Shown: piece by piece, positions 7,021 to 11,419 of the stretch
Numbering within the stretch: the stretch's first letter is position 1
How the letters are laid out: each line of letters begins with the position of its first letter
Source: an uncultured Clostridia bacterium
GTDB lineage: Bacteria; Bacillota; Clostridia; Christensenellales; CAG-314
DNA length: 11,419 bases
Direction: 5' to 3'
NCBI GenBank assembly: GCA_937875645.1
Contig: CALLXO010000200.1
Span: 1 to 11,419 of the forward strand
Translations under genes and position numbers: made by a program
The notes under the pieces: generated by a model
What the model was told of the DNA's origin: nothing
What the model saw: the letters and a program-made list of their open reading frames with translations, nothing else
Databases searched by the model: none

Positions 7021-7811
7021 ATGAATACAAAAAGAACTCCGCACACAAATGAATCAATGCATATAGCTCAACTTTCCAAGCTGACCAATGTACCCTACGA
7101 AACCTTAAGAGTCTGGAGTAAAAAAGGATTTATCCATCGCAAACAAATGCCGAAAACAAATATTATCAATACGACATAGTATCGTATTGCGATGCGATTA
7201 CGATACAGATGTTGCGCAATATCGGATTCTCCTTTAATATGATTAAAAAATATTATGAAATAGGTACGCCAGAAATATATTCTAATTTATTCGCCGAGGC
7301 AGAGAATCGCATATTACGTCAAATCCAAAACCTAAATAAAAGCTTAAAAAAGCTTAAGCTGCATAATGAAATGTTTATTCGCACCTTAAAATTTTCAGAT
7401 GAAATAACCGAAAGTAGTCCCCCCTTCGATAAAATATTTCGAGTCAATATCGAAAACTTTCCCAAATATCTTACCGATCCATCGGATTGTCTTTCTTTGC
7501 TAAACATTGAAGGAGAAAAGATTACAGAAGGCAAGCGCCATTATTTAACCTATCATACCAAATCGGAAGGCGAATTATTATGGCGTAAAAACAATTTAGC
7601 CAAATACTTTCATTTTATGCTGTCTGATATATATATGAGAGACCTCTACAAAAGCAAGGCTGAGGAAAACATAAAAAAAATAGCAAAAGCAGGTTTTTCT
7701 GCAAAATACCTAATTCTAAAATACATTTTTACCTTAAACCGTCCTCAAGCTGACAAAAATAATTTTGTCAACTATTTTGATGCTTGGATCGAAGCCTATC
7801 CTAATAATTGA
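7021..7811 (+). pseudogene. MerR-family transcriptional regulator, interrupted by a one-base frameshift
   Basis: The ATG at 7021 follows AGGA at 7010-7013. The first frame gives a typical MerR helix-turn-helix, HIAQLSKLTNVPYETLRVW (residues 14-32), then KKGFI, but goes off-register and stops at 7177-7179. From 7134 the -1 frame carries the expected continuation, PSQTNAENKYYQYDIVSY, then CDAITIQMLRNIGFSFNMIKKYYEIG, the wing and second helical motif of the family, a likely coiled-coil (AEAENRILRQIQNLNKSLKKLKLH) and an unrecognised C-terminal effector domain, ending at 7811. One extra C in the CC at 7134-7135 would restore about 263 residues. The effector domain gives no clue to the signal sensed. 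The gene faces the lipoprotein gene across a MerR-type promoter. Alternatives to a dead gene are a sequence error or a programmed shift; the A6 run at 7120-7125 is a possible slip site, but no classic slippery heptamer is in frame there. Confidence 0.8.
7209..7811 (+). CDS. Downstream open frame of the interrupted MerR-family regulator
   Basis: This is the part of the regulator that an automatic gene finder would call on its own: 200 residues from an ATG at 7209. That ATG encodes the methionine of IQMLRNIGFSF in the second half of the DNA-binding domain, and no ribosome site precedes it, so it is probably not a natural start. It lacks the helix-turn-helix and would not bind DNA on its own. 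It keeps the predicted dimerisation coiled-coil (about residues 30-60) and the C-terminal domain. Confidence 0.5.
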   Translation: MLRNIGFSFNMIKKYYEIGTPEIYSNLFAEAENRILRQIQNLNKSLKKLKLHNEMFIRTLKFSDEITESSPPFDKIFRVNIENFPKYLTDPSDCLSLLNIEGEKITEGKRHYLTYHTKSEGELLWRKNNLAKYFHFMLSDIYMRDLYKSKAEENIKKIAKAGFSAKYLILKYIFTLNRPQADKNNFVNYFDAWIEAYPNN

Positions 7812-7915
7812 TCAAAAAGCAAAATATACTTTTTTCATTTCTGCTTCTTTATATCCATTTAAAAAGCTTTGATTTTGACATCTAAAAACAAATTTCCATT
7901 TTTAATAAATTTTCA

Positions 7916-8881
7916 TTAATTAAACTTATCCCTTCCCCAATCACGCACAAAGGTAGTTATCCTGTCTAAATCGTCTTTGGTATAATAATCAATGCAAATT
8001 CGCCCTTTATTGCCGTTGCCAACAGCGGTAACTTTTGTTGCAAAAGCACGTTGCATATTTGTTACGAGGTCTTTTAATTCGAGACTTACTTCCGCCTTGC
8101 GAATAACTTCCGCAACTGGTTTTGGGTTTAAAATGTTATGTACTTGCTTTTCGATTTCCCTAACGCTCATTTTGCCGTCGCATGCTTTAAGTGCTAAATC
8201 TAATTGTTCCTTTTCGTCATCTACCACCACTAAAGTTCTGCCGTGTCCCGCTGACAATCGTCCGTCTTGAATCAAATCAAGCACTTCGCTACTTAGCGAC
8301 AGCAACCTTAAAGTATTGGCTATTGCACTGCGGCTTTTGCCTATGCGGTCGGCGGCTGTTTCCTGAGTCATATTAAACTCCATCATCAGCTGTTTGATTG
8401 CGCGCGCCGCTTCAACGGGGTTAAGATCCTCCCGCTGTAAGTTTTCGATTAAGCTTATTTCCCGCACTTGCTGCGGCGTATAGTTTTTAATAATTGCGGG
8501 AATTGTAGCCTTGCCTGCAATTTTACTTGCCCTAAAACGTCTTTCGCCGGAAATTATCATAAAGCGCATGCCCATGCGCACCACAACAATAGGCTGAATG
8601 ACGCCGTGCAAACGAATGCTTTCCGCAAGTTCGTTTAATGAAGCTTCGTCAAAATTTTTGCGCGGCTGCTCCCTATTTGGGTCAATGTCCTTTAAATCTA
8701 TATTAACAGCAATTACTCTTCCGCTACCGTCAAGGTTACTGACGGGGCGTACTTTTTCGTTTGCCTCTTCAACTTTTTTGCGTACCGCTACGCCCTCTTC
8801 CGAAATGTTAGGTTGCGCATTCAACTCGTTTATATCAAATAGCGCCGAGAGGCCTCTACCTAAACCTTTTTTTTGCGTCAT
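7916..8881 (-). CDS. spo0J: Chromosome-partitioning protein ParB/Spo0J
   Basis: A 321-residue ParB, near the usual 280-320. It binds parS sites near the origin, spreads as a CTP-dependent clamp, loads SMC and is moved by ParA. Domains in order: the N-terminal ParA-stimulating peptide KKGLGRGLSALF (residues 4-15); an unusually long, poorly conserved linker (about 16-55); the CTP-binding domain with QPRKNF (72-77), GERRFRA (112-118) and ENLQR (146-150); the helix-turn-helix around MTQETAADRIGKSRSAIANT (171-190); and GRLSAGHGRTLV (207-218). A C-terminal dimerisation domain ends at WGRDKFN. The ATG overlaps the soj stop as ATGA, so the two are translationally coupled. It sits after mnmG-rsmG-soj, as in chromosomal and not plasmid par loci. 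No consensus parS was seen in the window. The gene converges with the regulator gene; no clear terminator is visible in the 104 bp between them. Confidence 0.95.
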   Translation of the reverse strand: MTQKKGLGRGLSALFDINELNAQPNISEEGVAVRKKVEEANEKVRPVSNLDGSGRVIAVNIDLKDIDPNREQPRKNFDEASLNELAESIRLHGVIQPIVVVRMGMRFMIISGERRFRASKIAGKATIPAIIKNYTPQQVREISLIENLQREDLNPVEAARAIKQLMMEFNMTQETAADRIGKSRSAIANTLRLLSLSSEVLDLIQDGRLSAGHGRTLVVVDDEKEQLDLALKACDGKMSVREIEKQVHNILNPKPVAEVIRKAEVSLELKDLVTNMQRAFATKVTAVGNGNKGRICIDYYTKDDLDRITTFVRDWGRDKFN

Positions 8882-9654
8882 TTTATCTTCTTCTCCTCTC
8901 TATTAATAAACTCCTCTGCGAGTTTTTGGTATGCTGCGCCGCCGCTGCTTTTGGGGGCATGTATCGATATAGGTATGCCAAATCCCGGCGCTTCGGTAAC
9001 TTTGATATTTCGGGGCACGGGGTATTTGTAAACTTTTTCGCCAAAAAACCGCTGTATTTCCTCCGTGACCTGACGGCTCATTATGCTGCGGCTGTCGTAC
9101 ATTGTAAGAACAACTCCGTCTACTTCTAAACTCGGATTGGTGCGCTCTTTGACTATTTTTATAGTATTTACCAGTTGACTTAGTCCTTCTAAAGCAAAAA
9201 ACTCGCTCTGAACAGGTATTATCACCCTATCGCTTGCCGTCAATGCATTAAGGGTTAATAATCCTAACGACGGGGGGCAATCAATAAATATAAAATCATA
9301 AATATCCCTTAAGGGAGTAAGCGAATCTTGCAAAACAAACTCACGTCTGTTGACGTTTATCAAATTGATTTCGGCGCCCACAAGTTCATTGGTGCAAGGC
9401 AATATATCTAAATTGTCCACCTGTGTATGCAAAATAACTTCTTCCGCCGGTATTTGGCATAACATTACATCATACATACTGCCCCTTAATTGATTTTTTG
9501 CAATGCCTAAACCGGTAGTGGCGTTGCCTTGCGGGTCAATATCTACAATTAGGACTCTGTGTCCCTTTTCGGCAACATACGCCGCTAAATTTATTGCGGT
9601 GGTAGTTTTCCCCACACCGCCTTTTTGGTTACTGATAGTTACTATTTTTGACAT
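8878..9654 (-). CDS. soj: Chromosome-partitioning ATPase ParA/Soj
   Basis: A 258-residue ParA-type P-loop ATPase, slightly over the 253 of Bacillus Soj, with no N-terminal DNA-binding extension, as usual for chromosomal members. The deviant Walker A is KGGVGKTT at residues 11-18 (signature K11, K16), the A' motif is DIDPQGN at 38-44, and Walker B is FIFIDCPP at 121-128. The C-terminal PVPRNIKVTEAPGFG and SIHAPKSSGGAAY match Soj closely. ATP-bound dimers bind DNA non-specifically and are released by ParB, which helps place origins; in Bacillus Soj also controls DnaA. GGAG lies 4 bases before the ATG. It is 79 bp after rsmG with its own likely promoter and overlaps spo0J by 4 bp. The Bacillus gene noc is absent between rsmG and soj. 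Confidence 0.96.
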   Translation of the reverse strand: MSKIVTISNQKGGVGKTTTAINLAAYVAEKGHRVLIVDIDPQGNATTGLGIAKNQLRGSMYDVMLCQIPAEEVILHTQVDNLDILPCTNELVGAEINLINVNRREFVLQDSLTPLRDIYDFIFIDCPPSLGLLTLNALTASDRVIIPVQSEFFALEGLSQLVNTIKIVKERTNPSLEVDGVVLTMYDSRSIMSRQVTEEIQRFFGEKVYKYPVPRNIKVTEAPGFGIPISIHAPKSSGGAAYQKLAEEFINREEKKIK

Positions 9655-9672
9655 ATTACTCCGAATATAATT

Positions 9673-9701
9673 ATATTAGCATAATTATTAAACCGTGTAA
9701 A
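9673..9701 (-). promoter_or_regulatory. Probable promoter of soj-spo0J
   Basis: On the minus strand, TTTACA (9696-9701), 17 bases, then TAATAT (9673-9678) preceded by TGC, an extended -10 element. Transcription would start near 9666, about 12 bases before the soj ATG. It lets the partition genes be expressed apart from mnmG-rsmG. The DNA is very AT-rich, so other -10 choices exist, such as TATAAT three bases downstream. Confidence 0.45.
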
Positions 9702-9721
9702 GCAATGTTTATCTGCTTTAC
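9697..9721. repeat. Inverted repeat between rsmG and soj (8-9-8)
   Basis: GTAAAGCA (9697-9704) and TGCTTTAC (9714-9721) flank a 9-base loop. The hairpin sits 12 bp after the rsmG stop and overlaps the proposed soj -35 box. No T-run follows on either strand, so it is not a standard terminator. It may protect the 3' end of the rsmG message or be a protein-binding dyad. Confidence 0.4.
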
Positions 9722-9733
9722 TTAGTGTGTTTG

Positions 9734-10585
9734 TTACATTATTGGCTTCTTTTTAGGTAAATTTTGCGCTCTTGGATACTTTTGCGGCGTTTCTCGTATT
9801 TTTTTGTAAACTATTATCGTGCGAAAGTCCTCATTTGGCAAAATAAAATCGTTTTTGCTGGCTATCTCCATCCCTAAAACTTCGGCAGCTGTTATTGCTT
9901 GCAAAATTTCTGCCTCTGCTTCCCGCCCTTTGTATGCTAAAAATATTCCGCCTAGTTTAACAAGCGGTGCGCAATACTCCAACAGCGTGGGTAAACTTGC
10001 CACCGCTCTTGCTGTAACGCAAGAAAAAGTTTCTCGGCGGGTCAAAGCTAAATTCTCCGCTCGGGCAATAAATCGCTGCGCTTCTATTTTTAATATTTGG
10101 CATAATCGCCGCAAAAAATCGACTTTTTTAGCGATGGAATCAACTAATGTTACCTTTAAATCGTCACGAATTATTTTAAGCACCACAGCAGGAAAACCTG
10201 CACCGCTTCCTATATCGCACAACTCGGCATTTAGTGGTATAAACTGTGCCCCCAATGCGCTGTCTAAAAAGTGCTTAACTGCTATTTCGTAACCGTCTGT
10301 TATGGCAGTAAGATTAACTTTCTTGTTGTTTTTTATTAAAAAATTATTATATATGTACAATTTACTCGCTTGTGTAGTTGTTAAAGTTAAATAGGGGGCA
10401 AAAATATTTTGTAAATTGATTTTTTCTTCTTTAATAATAAAATCCTCTAATTTTTCGTCGGATTTTCTTTCGTCAATGCTACTTTCCATTATTTCCACTT
10501 GCTTTTTTGTTTGTTGCAAATCAAAGTGAATATCTTCTTTCTGCTGATTAATAATTTCTTGTTTATTACCGTTTTTTTCCTTCAT
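9734..10585 (-). CDS. rsmG: 16S rRNA (guanine-527-N7)-methyltransferase RsmG (GidB) with a charged N-terminal extension
   Basis: A 283-residue SAM-dependent methyltransferase that makes m7G527 in 16S rRNA, a modification tied to streptomycin sensitivity. Signature segments are [19 protein letters not shown] (residues 91-109), the SAM-binding DIGSGAGFP (124-132), [12 protein letters not shown] (147-158), TARAVASL (191-198) and AYKG (217-220). The family is normally about 207-240 residues. Here about 55 extra residues precede the catalytic domain, very rich in Lys, Glu, Asp and Gln (ends near [19 protein letters not shown]) and likely helical. An internal start at M33 would shorten this, but the first ATG overlaps the mnmG stop as ATGA and has GGGGAG 9 bases upstream, which supports the long form. 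The C-terminal tail is basic ([13 protein letters not shown]). It follows mnmG and precedes soj, as in Firmicutes generally. Confidence 0.93.
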   Translation of the reverse strand: MKEKNGNKQEIINQQKEDIHFDLQQTKKQVEIMESSIDERKSDEKLEDFIIKEEKINLQNIFAPYLTLTTTQASKLYIYNNFLIKNNKKVNLTAITDGYEIAVKHFLDSALGAQFIPLNAELCDIGSGAGFPAVVLKIIRDDLKVTLVDSIAKKVDFLRRLCQILKIEAQRFIARAENLALTRRETFSCVTARAVASLPTLLEYCAPLVKLGGIFLAYKGREAEAEILQAITAAEVLGMEIASKNDFILPNEDFRTIIVYKKIRETPQKYPRAQNLPKKKPIM

Positions 10586-11419
10586 TGTTTCTCGCTCCCC
10601 ATTAAATATACAGACAAAACGGAAATGTCGGCAGGGTTGACACCGCTAATTCTACTTGCCTGACCTAATGTCAGAGGTTTTATTTTATCTAATTTTTGCT
10701 GCGCTTCTATCCTTAAACCACTTATTAATTTATAATCTATATTAGCAGGTAACGTTTTATTTTCAGTTTTAATAGCGGCGGCTACCTTTTCTCTTTCTTT
10801 GGCTATATAACCTTCGTATTTAGTTTCTATCTCTATTTGTTCCTTAACTTGCGGCATAAAACCTTTAAACAGTCCAAACTCTCTTTCTAAAATTGCAACG
10901 CTGATTTTTGCCCGCTTTAACGCCGCTCTTACGCTAATTCCTGTTTTTACTTCCGCTTCGCCCTCTTTTTTTAACACTGGGTTTATTTGAGCAGGTTTAA
11001 GAATTTGGCTCAATTGTTTTTCTGCCTCTTTTAATTGCTGATTTTTTGCGCAAAAAATCTTGTAGCGGCTATCCGTTACCAGTCCTATTTGTCTGCCTAT
11101 TTCTGTCAGGCGCAAATCGGCATTATCCTGACGCAATATCAATCGGTATTCTGCTCGGCTTGTCATCATGCGGTAAGGTTCGCTTGTGCCTTTTGTGGTA
11201 AGGTCGTCTATAAGCACTCCGATATACGCTTGTGACCTTTTTAAAACGAAAGGGGTTTTTTTATCTATATAACGGCTCGCATTAATGCCTGCCATTATAC
11301 CTTGAGCGGCAGCTTCCTCATAACCGCTTGTGCCGTTTATTTGTCCTGCAAAAAACAATCCTTCGTTAATTTTGCTCATCAATGAGGGGTAAAGAATTGT
11401 TGAATCGATGCAGTCGTAC
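10582..11419 (-). CDS. mnmG: tRNA uridine-5-carboxymethylaminomethyl modification enzyme MnmG (GidA), C-terminal part
   Basis: The frame is open through the right edge of the window, so the gene begins outside it; about 278 residues of an expected 620-630 are present. The TTG/ATG at 11377-11382 is internal, because the frame upstream of it reads [13 protein letters not shown], the conserved stretch before the FAD-binding motif. [21 protein letters not shown] is the family signature, followed by the tRNA-interacting helical domain, and the end [22 protein letters not shown] is the typical MnmG C-terminus. With MnmE the enzyme uses FAD and methylene-tetrahydrofolate to build the cmnm5 or nm5 group on U34 of tRNAs reading split codon boxes. 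mnmE would be expected upstream beyond the edge. It is coupled to rsmG by a 4-bp ATGA overlap. Confidence 0.96.
   Translation of the reverse strand, partial: YDCIDSTILYPSLMSKINEGLFFAGQINGTSGYEEAAAQGIMAGINASRYIDKKTPFVLKRSQAYIGVLIDDLTTKGTSEPYRMMTSRAEYRLILRQDNADLRLTEIGRQIGLVTDSRYKIFCAKNQQLKEAEKQLSQILKPAQINPVLKKEGEAEVKTGISVRAALKRAKISVAILEREFGLFKGFMPQVKEQIEIETKYEGYIAKEREKVAAAIKTENKTLPANIDYKLISGLRIEAQQKLDKIKPLTLGQASRISGVNPADISVLSVYLMGSEKQ

Noticed and set aside
7751-7770. Inverted repeat TGACAAAA / TTTTGTCA inside the end of the regulator gene
   Set aside because: It lies in coding sequence 41 bases before the stop, has no T-tail, and its resemblance to the TTGACAA arm at 6946 is explained by AT-rich composition.
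7812-7915. Terminator between the convergent regulator gene and spo0J
   Set aside because: The 104 bp are AT-rich with T-runs, but no stem of useful strength could be paired; only imperfect AAATTT-type direct repeats were seen.
7916-9733. A parS site next to the par genes
   Set aside because: No CACGTG core or near match to the TGTTNCACGTGAAACA consensus was seen in the par genes or elsewhere in the window; parS sites may lie outside.
9819-10292. Plus-strand open frame of 157 codons opposite rsmG
   Set aside because: It is antisense to the conserved methyltransferase core, and its translation shows no recognisable domain.

Overview
The window looks like chromosomal DNA of a low-GC Gram-positive bacterium, most likely an uncultured Clostridia-type Firmicute, possibly gut-associated. 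The evidence is AT-rich DNA, strong AGGAGG-type ribosome sites, a SpmA-type spore-maturation protein, a mnmG-rsmG-soj-spo0J block as found beside oriC in Firmicutes, and a large lipoprotein with InlB-type repeats plus BspA-type leucine-rich repeats. The taxonomic placement is an inference from gene content; no 16S gene or other direct marker is present.

Layout from left to right. Positions 1-287 (minus) hold the start of a spmA-like gene cut by the window edge, with a possible sigma-E-like promoter. Divergent from it is a plus-strand operon of two aminoacyl-tRNA synthetase genes, metG (477-2057) and gltX (2077-3525), 19 bp apart and closed by a strong terminator at 3654-3691. Positions 3710-6921 (minus) encode a large secreted lipoprotein, split by an apparent -1 frameshift near 4360 into 865- and 213-residue frames. 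A 99-bp divergent control region follows. It carries three adjacent dyads, one a perfect 20-bp palindrome lying in the spacer of a 19-bp-spacer promoter, which is the classic MerR-family arrangement. Positions 7021-7811 (plus) are a MerR-family regulator gene, also broken by an apparent one-base loss, near 7134. The right-hand block (7916-11419, all minus) is the translationally coupled chain mnmG(partial)-rsmG, then soj(parA)-spo0J(parB), with 4-bp ATGA overlaps within each pair and a likely extra promoter before soj.

The housekeeping parts cover tRNA charging (MetRS, GluRS), tRNA wobble modification (MnmG), 16S rRNA methylation (RsmG) and chromosome segregation (ParA/ParB). The accessory part is the regulator/lipoprotein pair between the segregation genes and the synthetase operon. 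Its promoter architecture says that the MerR protein controls the lipoprotein gene. Both members of the pair carry a single-base disruption while every housekeeping gene is intact, which points to decay, phase-variable switching, or local sequence error.

No rRNA, tRNA, CRISPR array, insertion sequence or consensus parS site was seen. No gene-free stretch exceeds 300 bases.
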